A stretch of 64,000 nt of DNA from Candidatus Nitrotoga sp. SPKER (GCA_003402285.1 QFXG01000015.1:62001-126000); one strand, 5' to 3'; counted from the stretch's first letter, positions 49,730 to 59,961 are shown. Notes: a model not told the origin generated them from the letters alone. Program-made: numbers and translations.

Positions 49730-50977
49730 CTACCCAGCCAAACAAAGATAAGCCATGGCCAGTGCATCATCGTCACCAACATTACCGGGGGAAATTACCA
49801 CCAGCATCTCAGCGTAGCGCGAGTATCAGACGGACAGCGTACCACTGAACAGCCCGGCAAAAGCTGCCCAAGTACTCGCGAAACCTTAAGCGCAAGCCCA
49901 TGGGACAGCACATCATTCGAAGTGATACTGCCTTTACTGATGAGGAAACCCAGTGTAGTCGGCAGGCCACGTACTACATCCATCAAAAACGCCGAAACTT
50001 GTTCGCCAAATACCAGTCGCGCGGCTTGATGTAATATTTCCTGCAATAAAGCGGAACGTTCCGTGGCGATGTGATCTACGTCCACCTCGATGGCAACGAT
50101 GCTCGGTTCTTTCAACAGCTTATTCAGTTGTGCCGTGGTCTTATTGACATGCGACCCGATAATCACCGCGCCCGGTTTGCCGTTGCGCACGTACTGGCGC
50201 ATGGCGCTGGCAGCCACAAGCTGAGGAGGTAGTTGCGCCAGTGCAGTGAACAAGCTGGCGGCAGAGCGAAACAGGAAACGCTTGCCGCTGGCGACGGCAG
50301 TTTTCAATTGAGCGGCAAGTGATTCAGGTCAGCCTAAATTTCAGCATCCACTATACAGGACACGTTGTCGTGCAGTCCCATCAGGCGTGCCGAGACGTCA
50401 CCGCGTATTTAGGCGAGCAAAAAACACTCAACCTGATTCGCCTTAATGCGCCTATCTGTTTTTTCATCAATATAATCAGGCAAGTAGCTAGTTTAATAAC
50501 CGAACACCGTGTCACGCGCAAATTCGCTCTGGTGTACCGTTGTAGCCACGCCATCAGCCATCATGTATTAAATACTGTCGCGGGTGAAACGCCCACCTTC
50601 TAAGAAGGCCGGAATCAGGAAGTGCGCGTCAAAACCTGTAGCACCGCCTAATTCTTCGCTCATTACATCGATTTCTACCGGGTAATGACCGCGCAGCGTA
50701 GAGTCGAAACGGCTGATGAAAATAGGATTGAAATGCCGATTTTGTGCGGCCAAGCTGGTCAAGGCCAGATTGGGGTTGCGGCACACTTCGCGTGTCACCG
50801 TAGCGGCACGCAGTGCATTCATGCCACGGTATTAGTAAGCACAAAGAAGATAGGCGCGTCATCCAGCAACACCGCACGCAGCGTGTCCTGATCCCAACGG
50901 GTCAGCAACAGGCAGGAATGCACCGTCTGCGAGACGGTCGGACCATCGTCAAGTACGATAATCTTGGTTTCACTCAC
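49730..50977 (-). pseudogene. four-carbon acid sugar kinase (DUF1537/OtnK) pseudogene
   Basis: Minus-strand remnants run in order from a GTG at 50977: IIVLDDGPTVSQTVHSCLLL, then SRFDSTLRGHYPVEIDV and FLIPAFLEGGRFTRDSI. Then come ADGVATTVHQSEFARDTVF, RLMGLHDNVSC, ASAMRQYVRNGKPGAVI and SHGLALKVSRVLGQLLPG, ending EMLVVISPGNVGDDDALAMA. Together they cover a near full-length kinase of the erythronate/threonate family. At least four stop codons and several frameshifts interrupt it. It is clearly dead and has no surviving operon partner next to it. Confidence 0.85.
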
Positions 50978-51250
50978 TCCGGTTCTGTTCTTTCAAAGGT
51001 TGGCAAGAGTGCTTATACCAGATTGTTCATTAATTTTTAATATCGGTTAAGCTTTCACAATTTGTGACAGCCTTTTTCGTCGATATCCATCGTATCAATC
51101 TGATACGGGCGCAGGATTCAGACTAGGTGCATGAAAAATTAAAGGTTCAACTCGAATGTCAAATCTGGCTCTCCAGAATGAACTGATACAAACAAAAGTC
51201 AAAATTCACGATACTTTTAATAGATGAAATATCTCAAGAATCTTAAATAT

Positions 51251-51961
51251 TTAGTAATTTAAATAAAAGTTAATTGATAAAATATGATCGTTCCGATTTA
51301 TTGAAGTGCGTGGTCTATTAATATACTGGTTCATGTACCCGATTTCAGTTTTAATTTCTTTATCAAAATCATAGCCCACCCCTATAAATGCTCTATTTTG
51401 ATCGAAACCCTTACGCGGTCCCCAGTCAGCGTTATTAAGATTTAAATATATTCATCACTCGCCACTATGCTGTAGGCTGGGGCAGCGGTCAGAGGTGTCC
51501 ATACTTTAAACATTTGTCGTAAACGCAAGCTCGTATCATCACCCAAACTAGGCACCAAACGCTCTTCCAGGCGACTCCGATTACTGACCGTTCCGAATGA
51601 AAATTTATCGTTCAACAATAATTGTTGCCAGATTCTTCGCTCATTGAATGTGATTTTGGAAAACGGCTCTGCAGTGTGCACTAACGCATAACCCAGCCAG
51701 ACACTAGTAGTTTTGTTAATGACATACCCTATTCCCGGACGGATAATTGCCTGAGAAAAGCGCGATGTGTTATCGCCGAAACGACCTTGAAACTCTGCCC
51801 AATATTTAAAATTCTTTAATGCTGGATTGAAAAGAACTCAAACTACCGACCGCCGTTATATTGCCCCAAGTTTGGTTATCATTTATATCCGCCATAACTG
51901 GACGCGAAAATAATAGACCCAATATTATCAATATTGCAAGTATATTTATTTTATTTAACAC
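51251..51961 (-). pseudogene. DUF2490 family outer-membrane protein pseudogene
   Basis: A GTG at 51961 with GGGAGG upstream starts a signal peptide (ILAILIILGLLFSRPVMA). After a frameshift near 51845 the frame continues FNPALKNFKYWAEFQGRFGD, RPGIGYVINKTTSVWLGYA, FNERRIWQQLLLNDKFSFG and RLRQMFKVWTPLT. A second shift near 51445 leads to NADWGPRKGFDQNRAF and GYMNQYINRPRT, with TAA at 51251. It resembles a DUF2490 beta-barrel. Only two indels separate it from an intact gene, so decay is recent or sequencing errors are possible. Confidence 0.75.
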
Positions 51962-52073
51962 TTCATTTCCCTCCCCAAACAATATTTCAATATCAGCGAT
52001 TTAATCTGAATTACTAAATTCACTAACAGCAACGAAAATGTATTTCATAGAATTGCCCTCAGAAAATAGAGCA

Positions 52074-53036
52074 TTATTTTCTTAGGTTATCCTGGACACT
52101 CAATACTCTTTTAATTGTCATGGCCAAATTGACTGCCTTACCCTTACCCCAATAATGCAGGAACAGGTAGCGCGGCTGTTCTTGCGTCATATGCTGGTGA
52201 ATCGCCACAATATTGATATCGTTGGTCCGCATAGCCTTTAAGATGGGCTGTAATTCATCTTCAAGCATTGCAAAATCGCCATCGACGACTGCTTCATCAT
52301 CAGAGCCGGCAAATGCAGCCCAGGTATTGACGCCCATTTGATTGGCCACAACGATGCCATGCATTTTAGTTTCACGACCTATGACGACTTTGAACATCCC
52401 GTTGTTTACCTGTCCCTTCATACCAAACACGGCTTCCAAAGGAGCGGGAGTGATCTTGTTGTCATCAGCGACTATCCCCGGAAATGCTGTAGCAGGGATA
52501 GGACGAGATGCACGAATTTCGGCAATCTTGTCATAGACTTTCTTTACACCGGTTGCCAACTGATCGATGCTACCCATGCCGCCGATGTGCATAAAGTAGA
52601 CCTTGGGTTGGTCGAAGAAGAAATGATTGTGAAGTGCGGTCACTTCAAGACCCGCATTCAAAGCGGTACTCATGGCCGGATTGACTTCATCCTCTAACAC
52701 AACCGTATCGCCCATCATCATTGCTTATCCATTATGAGCCGGGGTAAAAGCAGCCCATGACGTGAGACCCATAAAGGTCGGCATGGACCATTTATCAACC
52801 TGGATTTTTACGTCGCTGCGCGGCTTGGATACCTTGAAAACATTTTCTTCTTTCGAAAAACTTCCTTTGAGGCCGGTCAACTGCTCAATCTTTACGGTAT
52901 CCAAAACGCTCACTGCATCCGCTGCATGAGCCGTAGCCACATTGAAAGCGAGTGCTGTCACAACGATAACGCATGAGATCAGCCACGGGCAAACAATGCG
53001 GTCGATCTTCGGATATTCACGGATAATCCATTTCAT
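52074..53036 (-). pseudogene. DUF1259 (LppY/LpqO) gene with ChrB-like N-terminus and in-frame stop
   Basis: One frame of 321 codons is interrupted at codon 104 by TAA (52725-52727), then continues without shift. Residues 1-20 (MKWIIREYPKIDRIVCPWLI) match the start of the ChrB C-terminal domain. A signal-peptide-like helix follows (CVIVVTALAFNVATAHAADA). Then comes a DUF1259 repeat pair: SMPTFMGLTSWAAFTP, VLEDEVNPAM, ALHNHFFFDQPKVYFMH, GVNTWAAFAGSDDEAVVDG and AIHQHMTQEQPRYLFLHYW. It looks like a deletion fusion of a second chrB fragment to a secreted DUF1259 protein, later hit by a nonsense mutation. It lies 8 bp after chrA. Confidence 0.75.
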
Positions 53037-53044
53037 AATTCACC

Positions 53045-54409
53045 TCATAAAATTAGAGTTTTCAGAGTCAGACCAACTGCCGCGCAGGCGAAGATCACCT
53101 CGATGACATTTCGCTTGAAGCGGAACAAAGCGACGGCTGCTGCCAGCGCGATGACGGCTGAAATCCCGTCAAAGGTTCCAGAAAATCCTTGCGGCCACAG
53201 TACGTGGTAAAGAAAAAACAGTGCCAGATTGAGAATCACACCCACCACGGCAGCAGTGATAGCCGTTAATGGCGCCGTAAATTTGAGGTCGCCGTGCGTG
53301 GACTCGACCAACGGGCCACCCGCCAAAATAAACAGAAATGAGGGTAAGAAGGTAAACCACGTCACCAGCATAGCCGCCACCGCACCGGCGAGGAACAGGG
53401 AGTCCGGGCCGAATAATACTTTCACATAACCACCGACAAAGCCGACGAAGGTCACCACCATGATAAGCGGTCCTGGTGTCGTTTCACCAAGCGCTAAACC
53501 ATCCATCATCTGCGTGGGAGTGAGCCAGCCATAGTTCCCGACCGCTCCCTGGTATACATAAGGCAACACTGCATAGGCTCCGCCAAAAGTCAGTAATGCA
53601 GCCTTGGTAAAGAACCAGCCCATTTGCGTGAGTGTGTGATGCCAGCCGTAGATAGCATTGAGTAGTCCCATCGGCACAGCCCACAGTAAACCACCAACAA
53701 TGGCCATCTTGACCAGTTTGACCCATCTGAAACAGGCATGCTCAGGCGTTGGTGTGTCATCATCAATCAGCGCTGGGCCAAAAGATTTATCGGTCTTGCC
53801 ATGACCGCCACCCGCCTTGAATTTGTCCGGTGCAATGCGACCTCCAAAGTAGCCGATAATGGCCGCACCTGCCACGATGACAGGGAACGGCACATTAAGG
53901 GCAAAGATCGCAACGAAAGATACAGTGGCAATTCCCCAAAGCATACTGTTCTTGAGCGCTCGCGAGCCAATGCGATACGCCGCTTGCACTACGATAGCTG
54001 TTACGGCAGGCTTAACTCCATAAAACAACCCCGCGACCAAGGGCACGTTACCGAATGCAATATAGATCCACGAAAGCGCAATCAGTATCAGCAACGAAGG
54101 GAGCACGAACAGAGCACCAGCGATGATCCCCCCCCAAGTACGGTGCATCAGCCAGCCGATGTAAGTAGCAAGCTGCTGCGCCTCAGGGCCCGGCAAGAGC
54201 ATGCAGTAGTTCAGCGCGTGCAAGAAACGCTGCTCGGAAATCCAGCGTCGGTTCACGACCAGTTCCTGATGCATAAGGGCTATTTGTCCGGCTGGGCCAC
54301 CGAAGCTGATGAAGCCAAGCTTGAACCAAAAGACAAAAGCTTGTTGAAAACTCACTTGCGGAGGTTGGATGTCGGTGCACTCGATGACACGCATATCATG
54401 TCGGTTCAT
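53045..54409 (-). CDS. chrA: chromate transporter
   Basis: A 454-residue inner-membrane CHR-family protein that exports chromate. Two CHR domains are present: the first with FWFKLGFISFGGPAGQIALM and LPGPEAQQLATYIGW, the second with FFTKAALLTFGGAYAVLPYV and GLALGETTPGPLIMVVTFVGF. About ten hydrophobic segments are visible. The ATG at 54409 is chosen because it overlaps the chrB stop by 14 nt and avoids a long unconserved extension. With chrB it forms a coupled chromate resistance operon. Confidence 0.93.
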   Translation of the reverse strand: MNRHDMRVIECTDIQPPQVSFQQAFVFWFKLGFISFGGPAGQIALMHQELVVNRRWISEQRFLHALNYCMLLPGPEAQQLATYIGWLMHRTWGGIIAGALFVLPSLLILIALSWIYIAFGNVPLVAGLFYGVKPAVTAIVVQAAYRIGSRALKNSMLWGIATVSFVAIFALNVPFPVIVAGAAIIGYFGGRIAPDKFKAGGGHGKTDKSFGPALIDDDTPTPEHACFRWVKLVKMAIVGGLLWAVPMGLLNAIYGWHHTLTQMGWFFTKAALLTFGGAYAVLPYVYQGAVGNYGWLTPTQMMDGLALGETTPGPLIMVVTFVGFVGGYVKVLFGPDSLFLAGAVAAMLVTWFTFLPSFLFILAGGPLVESTHGDLKFTAPLTAITAAVVGVILNLALFFLYHVLWPQGFSGTFDGISAVIALAAAVALFRFKRNVIEVIFACAAVGLTLKTLIL

Positions 54410-55346
54410 GGGTTGACACTTCTTTGCCAAAGGCAATGAGCAGACCGTCGAAAATACCACTCACGCTCGCCAACAGTTGATTATCATCGAGGATGGTCTC
54501 ACGTAGACCGATCAGCACGCTCTCCACACCAGCCGCCTCAGGGGGCTGAACGCCCCCAACATCAAGATAATGCACCAACACACCCAGCCGCTTAAGAGCT
54601 GGATAATTCAGATCAAAGCTCACCATCAGCACTTCAAAGGTGACACGATTATTAACGTGGCTGAATGTTGCACCATCGAAGTCGAAGCCCAGAGCATTGT
54701 CTGGGCAGTCGGCCAGGGACGCCACCCAAAGCAGTTGAGCTTGTGGATCAATGAAACGTCGAATCAACCAAGCACTGGCTAACCGATCAACCCAGGGGCG
54801 ACGGCGTGTTGCCCAGATGCGTCCTTGATAGTCGGCCACCCGTAAACGCGTAATTGCGCCTTGAACCGAATGAGGTTCGTCTGGTGCCAGTGCTCTGGCT
54901 ATCTCCAGTTCAAGATCTTGTAACGCAGCATCTGTCTGTTTTTGAGCCTCTCCGGGAAAAAAATCAATCTCAGCGAGGCTAATAAAGGTCTTGCGTAGCT
55001 TGCGAGCTTGTTTGAGTAACGCCTGCGCGTCGTTGGCAAAGAGTACGTCATGCACCTTTACAACATCAGACAGCAACACCGCGAAGTCCTCGCTACGATC
55101 AAACAGGTGAACAAAATTTGCATCATTCGGTTCCTCGATGCGCAATACAAGTGCTGTCCCTTCGCCAGTCCGCACTTCAGTGGCGATTGCTTCCAGTGTG
55201 TTATTACATGAAATGCGATCCGGCATTAAATAAACACCATCACGCAACACTGTAGCGCCGGATGCCTTAAGTGCGCGCCACACCCTCATCCGAATCGTAG
55301 CGTTCTCGGTAGGAAGACTGGTGATCAATAATAGCCAGCTATTCAC
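54396..55346 (-). CDS. chrB: chromate resistance protein ChrB
   Basis: A 316-residue protein. The N-terminal half (ITSLPTENATIRMRVWRALK, GATVLRDGVYLMP) matches the ChrB N-terminal regulator region. The C-terminal half has WATRRRPWVDRLASAWLIRR and FIDPQAQLLWV, the chromate-resistance domain. ChrB proteins sense chromate and control chrBA expression. It overlaps chrA at its 3' end. The short homologous stretch that begins the DUF1259 gene downstream suggests that a second ChrB-type gene existed in this locus. Confidence 0.9.
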   Translation of the reverse strand: MNSWLLLITSLPTENATIRMRVWRALKASGATVLRDGVYLMPDRISCNNTLEAIATEVRTGEGTALVLRIEEPNDANFVHLFDRSEDFAVLLSDVVKVHDVLFANDAQALLKQARKLRKTFISLAEIDFFPGEAQKQTDAALQDLELEIARALAPDEPHSVQGAITRLRVADYQGRIWATRRRPWVDRLASAWLIRRFIDPQAQLLWVASLADCPDNALGFDFDGATFSHVNNRVTFEVLMVSFDLNYPALKRLGVLVHYLDVGGVQPPEAAGVESVLIGLRETILDDNQLLASVSGIFDGLLIAFGKEVSTHEPT

Positions 55347-55639
55347 ATAGCGAATGCTACATATTAGTAGATAACATTACAAATTATTTTTAGGTATTAC
55401 TCTCCAGTCGCCGATTTAATCTACAAGACGACACATCACTTTATCAATAACAATTTCACACTTCATCCAGCAAATTCGAGTTGATGGACTATCACCTGAA
55501 AATCTAAGAAGTTGCGACATTTTCAAAGACTAAGAAGGTATCTCTCTCACACTACATCGTAAGCGTCGTGGTGAGATTGACCGTTTGTATTTTCACGGGT
55601 AGCATAGCCGCCTTCGTTGTTTTGAAAGGCTCAGTTAAA

Positions 55640-56395
55640 ATGCAACGCAAATTCATTGTCGGAAATTGGAAGATGAATGGAGCGCTGGCCAAGAATGAAG
55701 CTTTGTTGAAAGAAGTGGCAAATGGCGTAGCGCAAATGTCGGGGGTAGATTGCGCAGTGTGTGTGCCTTTCCCCTATCTTGCGCAAACGCAATTATTACT
55801 GCGCGATACCCCCATAAAATGGGGGGCGCAGAATGTACATCAAGCGAATAAAGGAGCCTACACTGGCGAGGTGGCGGTTTCTATGCTACGTGATTTTGGC
55901 TGCAATTATGTGATCGTTGGACATTCAGAGCGACGCAACCTGTACGGTGAAAGTAGTCAACTGGTAGCGGAAAAATTCGCTGCGGTTCAAAAGGCAGAGT
56001 TGTTACCCATCCTTTGTGTTGGCGAAACTTTAGAGCAGCGTGAAGCCGGTACAACAGAGACAGTGGTGGCGGAACAACTGGCCGAAGTTATCAAGCTGCG
56101 AGGCATACAATCGTTTCGTACTGCGGTCATTGCCTATGAGCCGGTTTGGGCTATCGGTACTGGCAAAACTGCTTCGCCAGAACAGGCACAACAGGTACAT
56201 GCTTTTATACGTAAACGTATCGCCGGGTTTGATGAGGAATTTGGTCAGGATTTGTGTATACTTTACGGTGGCAGTGTTAACGCCTCCAACGCAGCTGAAC
56301 TGTTCGCCATGCCGGACATCAATGGTGGTCTGATCGGTGGTGCATCGTTGGTTGCTGAAGATTTCCTGGCTATTTGCAACGCCGGGCAAAAATAA
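55640..56395 (+). CDS. tpiA: triosephosphate isomerase
   Basis: Interconverts dihydroxyacetone phosphate and glyceraldehyde-3-phosphate. The 251-residue TIM barrel has the substrate Lys in FIVGNWKMNG, the electrophilic His in VIVGHSERR, the catalytic Glu in AYEPVWAIGTGK, and the phosphate-binding GGSVNASNA. The ATG at 55640 is the true start; an in-frame codon 72 bp upstream would add an unrelated segment. It is followed by secG at 22 bp, a common order in proteobacteria (tpiA-secG-tRNA-Leu-nuo). Confidence 0.96.
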   Translation: MQRKFIVGNWKMNGALAKNEALLKEVANGVAQMSGVDCAVCVPFPYLAQTQLLLRDTPIKWGAQNVHQANKGAYTGEVAVSMLRDFGCNYVIVGHSERRNLYGESSQLVAEKFAAVQKAELLPILCVGETLEQREAGTTETVVAEQLAEVIKLRGIQSFRTAVIAYEPVWAIGTGKTASPEQAQQVHAFIRKRIAGFDEEFGQDLCILYGGSVNASNAAELFAMPDINGGLIGGASLVAEDFLAICNAGQK

Positions 56396-56417
56396 ATTTG
56401 ATATTTTGGAGTAGTAC

Positions 56418-56768
56418 GTGGAAATTTTCGTTTGGGTTATACATGTAATAGCGGCCATAGCGCTGGTTGGTCTGGTGCTGATGCAACATGGTAAAGGAGC
56501 GGATATGGGAGCTGCCTTTGGCACAGGTTCAGCTGGAAGTGTGTTTGGCTCGAGTGGCTCAGCTAATTTCTTGAGTCGTAGTACAGCGATAGCTACGGGG
56601 GTATTTTTTATTACCAGTATGTCACTCACTTATATTTATGCTAACCCCTCACAATCTCATGGTGTAATGGATAAGCACGAAGTATCAAAATCGGTACAGA
56701 CACCACCGGCACCCGCTTCAGCACCTGGCGAAGTAACGGGTTCGAAGTCGCAAGAAATACAAAAATAA
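56418..56768 (+). CDS. secG: preprotein translocase subunit SecG
   Basis: A 116-residue inner-membrane part of the SecYEG channel. Two helices are visible: about 3-22 (FVWVIHVIAAIALVGLVLMQ) and about 50-70. Between them lies the conserved loop HGKGADMGAAFGTGSAGSVF. The C-terminal tail is rich in Pro, Ala and Ser. The start is GTG at 56418, preceded by TTGGAG. It lies between tpiA and tRNA-Leu. Confidence 0.93.
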   Translation: MEIFVWVIHVIAAIALVGLVLMQHGKGADMGAAFGTGSAGSVFGSSGSANFLSRSTAIATGVFFITSMSLTYIYANPSQSHGVMDKHEVSKSVQTPPAPASAPGEVTGSKSQEIQK

Positions 56769-56777
56769 TAGAATTAT

Positions 56778-56862
56778 GCCGATGTGGTGAAATTGGTAGA
56801 CACGCTAGCTTGAGGGGCTAGTGGCGAAAGCTGTAGCAGTTCGAGTCTGCTCATCGGCACCA
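56778..56862 (+). tRNA. tRNA-Leu (anticodon GAG)
   Basis: An 85-nt class II tRNA. The acceptor stem GCCGATG pairs with CATCGGC, the anticodon loop TTGAGGG sits in a CTAGC/GCTAG stem, a short variable arm follows, and the T arm has GTTCGAGTCTG. The CCA end is encoded. It precedes the nuo operon, a common position for this tRNA. Confidence 0.95.
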
Positions 56863-56964
56863 AATATTTAAGCCAAAGTTTTCTGGACTGTGGTTAATTA
56901 AACTAGAAATGCATTCCATGCGTCATAATTTGCAAGACGCTCAATGAATGAGGGGGAGGCTTAG

Positions 56965-57321
56965 ATGTTGGAAAATTATTTTCCGATCTTGTTGTTCATA
57001 TTCATTGGACTGGCGATGGGCGTGGCACCACTGCTGCTAGGCTGGCTGGCTGCGCCTAATCGTCCGGACAATGCAAAGCTCGCGCCATATGAGTGCGGCT
57101 TTGGGGCTTTTGAAGACGCGCGAATGAAATTCGACGTGCGTTATTACCTCGTTGCCATCTTGTTCATCTTGTTCGATCTGGAAATCGCGTTCCTGTTTCC
57201 TTGGGCAGTGGTGCTGAAAGAAATCGGCCTGTTTGGGTATATTTCCATGTTAATTTTCTTGGCTATTCTCGTGGTCGGATTTATTTACGAGTGGAAAAAA
57301 GGAGCGTTGGAATGGGAATAG
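56965..57321 (+). CDS. nuoA: NADH-quinone oxidoreductase subunit A
   Basis: A 118-residue membrane subunit of complex I with three helices. The conserved loop [20 protein letters not shown] with the invariant Cys-Gly and the second-helix FLIFDLEIAF-type segment ([15 protein letters not shown]) are present. It starts the operon nuoABCDEFG and overlaps nuoB by 10 nt. It lies about 100 bp behind tRNA-Leu. Confidence 0.96.
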   Translation: MLENYFPILLFIFIGLAMGVAPLLLGWLAAPNRPDNAKLAPYECGFGAFEDARMKFDVRYYLVAILFILFDLEIAFLFPWAVVLKEIGLFGYISMLIFLAILVVGFIYEWKKGALEWE

Positions 57322-57788
57322 AAGGCGCTTTGGAAAAAGGCATCGTTACTACATCATTGGACGTGTTAATCAACTATGCTCGCACGGGTTCACTGTGGCC
57401 CATGACTTTTGGTTTAGCATGCTGCGCGGTAGAAATGATGCAGGCAGGCGCTTCGCGTTATGATCTTGATCGCTTCGGTATAACGTTTCGTCCCAGCCCG
57501 CGCCAGTCAGACGTGATGGTAGTAGCTGGGACACTGTGCAACAAAATGGCACCAGCGCTACGCAAAGTATATGACCAGATGGCTGAACCACGTTGGGTAA
57601 TCTCAATGGGATCTTGCGCTAATGGCGGCGGCTACTACCATTATTCCTATTCGGTCGTTCGAGGCTGTGACAGGATCGTGCCAGTGGATGTGTATGTGCC
57701 AGGTTGCCCACCCACTGCTGAAGCACTTTTGTATGGCATTATTCAATTGCAAAACAAAATTAAACGAACGAATACAATTGCGCGCTAA
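57312..57788 (+). CDS. nuoB: NADH-quinone oxidoreductase subunit B
   Basis: A 158-residue peripheral-arm subunit carrying the terminal iron-sulfur cluster N2 that passes electrons to quinone. Ligand regions are [29 protein letters not shown] and [14 protein letters not shown]. The true start is ATG 57312, which overlaps nuoA by 10 nt; an upstream in-frame reading inside nuoA is a shadow. The gap to nuoC is 172 bp, wide for this operon, and contains a small ORF. Confidence 0.96.
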   Translation: MGIEGALEKGIVTTSLDVLINYARTGSLWPMTFGLACCAVEMMQAGASRYDLDRFGITFRPSPRQSDVMVVAGTLCNKMAPALRKVYDQMAEPRWVISMGSCANGGGYYHYSYSVVRGCDRIVPVDVYVPGCPPTAEALLYGIIQLQNKIKRTNTIAR

Positions 57789-57792
57789 ATTT

Positions 57793-57957
57793 ATGTGCAA
57801 TATTTATGATAGAAAACTTAGTGCCATTACTCTTCATTTAAATGAGAGCGATATCCGTCATCTGAAATGCGCGGATATATCATGCTTTAATCTAAGTGAC
57901 TTGCTCATGGAGTCAAAAAATGCCATTGCAAAATTAATTCACACGACACCGGTGTAA
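57793..57957 (+). CDS. small ORF between nuoB and nuoC (54 residues, hypothetical)
   Basis: I do not recognise this product. It has three Cys (positions 2, 27, 32) and a hydrophilic, helix-prone composition with SDLLMESKNAIAKL. It begins 5 bp after the nuoB stop and ends 3 bp before the nuoC start, filling the gap precisely. No clear ribosome binding site is visible. It may be a real operon insert or an open gap. Confidence 0.35.
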   Translation: MCNIYDRKLSAITLHLNESDIRHLKCADISCFNLSDLLMESKNAIAKLIHTTPV

Positions 57958-57960
57958 AAC

Positions 57961-58602
57961 ATGGCTGCTAATTTAAATCTCCTGACTACTAACTTGACCA
58001 CCATTTTCACTCATCAAATAGTGAATTTGGAAAATAAGCTGGGCGAGTTGACTCTAGTCGTGAGTGACATTGACATGCTGGAGGTGTTGACACGCCTGCG
58101 AGATGATCCCAATCTGCGTTTCGAACAGATGATAGATCTGTGCGGAGTTGATTATTGCACTTACGGGAGTGACATTTGTGAAGGTGGCGCCTATCTCAAA
58201 TCCGATATTGTGCCTGATGCTTACCCTTCTCGATTTGCCGTGGTCTACCATCTGTTGTCGTTAACCCATAATATCCGTTTACGCGTGCGCGTATTTGCCA
58301 AAGACGATGATCTGCCAATCCTCAATTCTGTAGCGAGCATTTGGCCGTGTGCAAACTGGTATGAGCGCGAGGCATTTGATTTGTATGGCATTGTATTCAC
58401 TGGTCATCCTGACTTACGTCGCCTGCTCACCGATTACGGTTTTGTTGGCAACCCTTTCCGTAAAGATTTTCCATTGTCCGGGCATGTCGAGATGCGCTAC
58501 GACCCTGAGCAACAACGCGTAGTTTATCAACCAGTGTCGATTGAGCCCCGTGAACTTGTTCCCCGCATCATTCGTGAAGAACATTACGGGGGGTTAAAAT
58601 GA
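57961..58602 (+). CDS. nuoC: NADH-quinone oxidoreductase subunit C
   Basis: A 213-residue peripheral-arm subunit (30-kDa family) of complex I. Conserved parts are [40 protein letters not shown], and [20 protein letters not shown] followed by [17 protein letters not shown]. It is not fused to NuoD, unlike in enterobacteria. The last bases overlap a 38-codon ORF by ATGA. Confidence 0.95.
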   Translation: MAANLNLLTTNLTTIFTHQIVNLENKLGELTLVVSDIDMLEVLTRLRDDPNLRFEQMIDLCGVDYCTYGSDICEGGAYLKSDIVPDAYPSRFAVVYHLLSLTHNIRLRVRVFAKDDDLPILNSVASIWPCANWYEREAFDLYGIVFTGHPDLRRLLTDYGFVGNPFRKDFPLSGHVEMRYDPEQQRVVYQPVSIEPRELVPRIIREEHYGGLK

Positions 58603-58715
58603 AAATCTTCACCTTGAAGAGCAGAGGAACGGGCACACAAATAACGACTTTGCCAAGAGTTTTGCACTCCTGTTCTTTTTTTGGTAATAAGGGCGAAGGC
58701 TTTTATCATGGCTGA
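58599..58715 (+). CDS. coupled small ORF between nuoC and nuoD (38 residues, hypothetical)
   Basis: An unrecognised 38-residue reading frame. Its ATG overlaps the nuoC stop (ATGA) and follows a G-run that could act as a ribosome site. Its TGA lies just inside nuoD, overlapping the nuoD start by 8 nt. It thus bridges the 105-bp gap with overlaps on both sides. The peptide is basic and low in hydrophobicity. It could be a coupling peptide or chance. Confidence 0.3.
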   Translation: MKIFTLKSRGTGTQITTLPRVLHSCSFFGNKGEGFYHG

Positions 58716-59961
58716 AATAAAAAATTACACCATGAACTTTGGGCCGCAACATCCATCCGCACATGGCGTATTGCGCCTGGTTCTGGAACTGGACGGTGAA
58801 GTAATTGAACGGGCTGATCCGCATATCGGTTTGCTTCACCGTGGCACTGAAAAACTGGCTGAACATAAAACGTATCTGCAATCGCTGCCTTATATGGATC
58901 GCCTCGACTACGTGTCGATGATGTGCAATGAGCATGCCTATGTCATGGCCGTCGAAAAACTACTTGGACTGGAAGTGCCCCTACGAGCGCAGTATATTCG
59001 GGTAATGTTCGACGAAATTACCCGAATAATGAATCATCTACTGTGGCTCGGAGCACATGCACTCGACATTGGCGCAATGACCGTATTTTTGTATGCTTTC
59101 CGTGAGCGTGAAGATTTAATGGATGTGTACGAGGCAGTATCTGGCGCACGATTGCACGCTGCCTATTACCGTCCAGGCGGGGTCTATCGAGATTTACCTG
59201 ATTCTATGCCTTTATATCAAGCGTCCAAGATTCACAACGCCAATGCTGTAAAGAAGATGAATGAGAACCGTGAAGGTTCCTTGCTGGATTTTATGGAAGA
59301 CTTCGCAAATCGTTTTCCCGCCTGCGTAGATGAATACGAGACTTTACTGACAGACAACCGGATCTGGAAACAACGCACCGTCGGCATCGGTGTGGTCACT
59401 CCGGAACGCGCATTGGCGCTTGGCTTCAGCGGCGCCATGCTACGCGGCTCCGGTATTGCTTGGGACTTACGCAAAAAACAACCTTACGAAATATATAACC
59501 GTCTCGATTTCGATATCCCTGTGGGGGTTGAAGGTGATTGCTATGACCGTTATCTGGTGCGTGTGGAAGAGATGCGTCAATCAAACCGTATTATCAAACA
59601 ATGCATCAGCTGGTTACGTCAGAATCCTGGCCCGGTGATAGTAAATAATTTCAAGGTTGCGCCTCCCAAGCGCGAATCAATGAAGCAAAATATGGAAGAA
59701 TTGATCCACCACTTCAAGCTATTTACTGAGGGTATGCATGTTCCGTCGGGCGAAGCGTATGCGGCAGTAGAACATCCTAAGGGTGAATTCGGCATTTACA
59801 TAATTTCCGATGGGGCGAATAAACCTTATCGTCTGAAAATTCGTGCTCCCGGTTTTGCTCATATCGCTGCGCTGGACGAAATGGCGCGTGGTCATATGAT
59901 TGCCGATGTAGTAGCGATTATTGGTACGCAAGATATAGTTTTTGGAGAAGTTGACCGCTGA
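58708..59961 (+). CDS. nuoD: NADH-quinone oxidoreductase subunit D
   Basis: A 417-residue peripheral-arm subunit (49-kDa family) near the quinone site of complex I. Conserved features are [51 protein letters not shown] and the C-terminal [14 protein letters not shown]. The start is ATG 58708 with GAAGG upstream; an alternative codon 27 bp upstream is less likely. The stop overlaps the next small ORF (TGATG). Confidence 0.96.
   Translation: MAEIKNYTMNFGPQHPSAHGVLRLVLELDGEVIERADPHIGLLHRGTEKLAEHKTYLQSLPYMDRLDYVSMMCNEHAYVMAVEKLLGLEVPLRAQYIRVMFDEITRIMNHLLWLGAHALDIGAMTVFLYAFREREDLMDVYEAVSGARLHAAYYRPGGVYRDLPDSMPLYQASKIHNANAVKKMNENREGSLLDFMEDFANRFPACVDEYETLLTDNRIWKQRTVGIGVVTPERALALGFSGAMLRGSGIAWDLRKKQPYEIYNRLDFDIPVGVEGDCYDRYLVRVEEMRQSNRIIKQCISWLRQNPGPVIVNNFKVAPPKRESMKQNMEELIHHFKLFTEGMHVPSGEAYAAVEHPKGEFGIYIISDGANKPYRLKIRAPGFAHIAALDEMARGHMIADVVAIIGTQDIVFGEVDR

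Noticed and set aside
52725-52727. Programmed stop-codon readthrough (for example selenocysteine) in the DUF1259 gene
   Set aside because: The stop is TAA, not TGA, and no recoding structure is obvious; a nonsense mutation is simpler.
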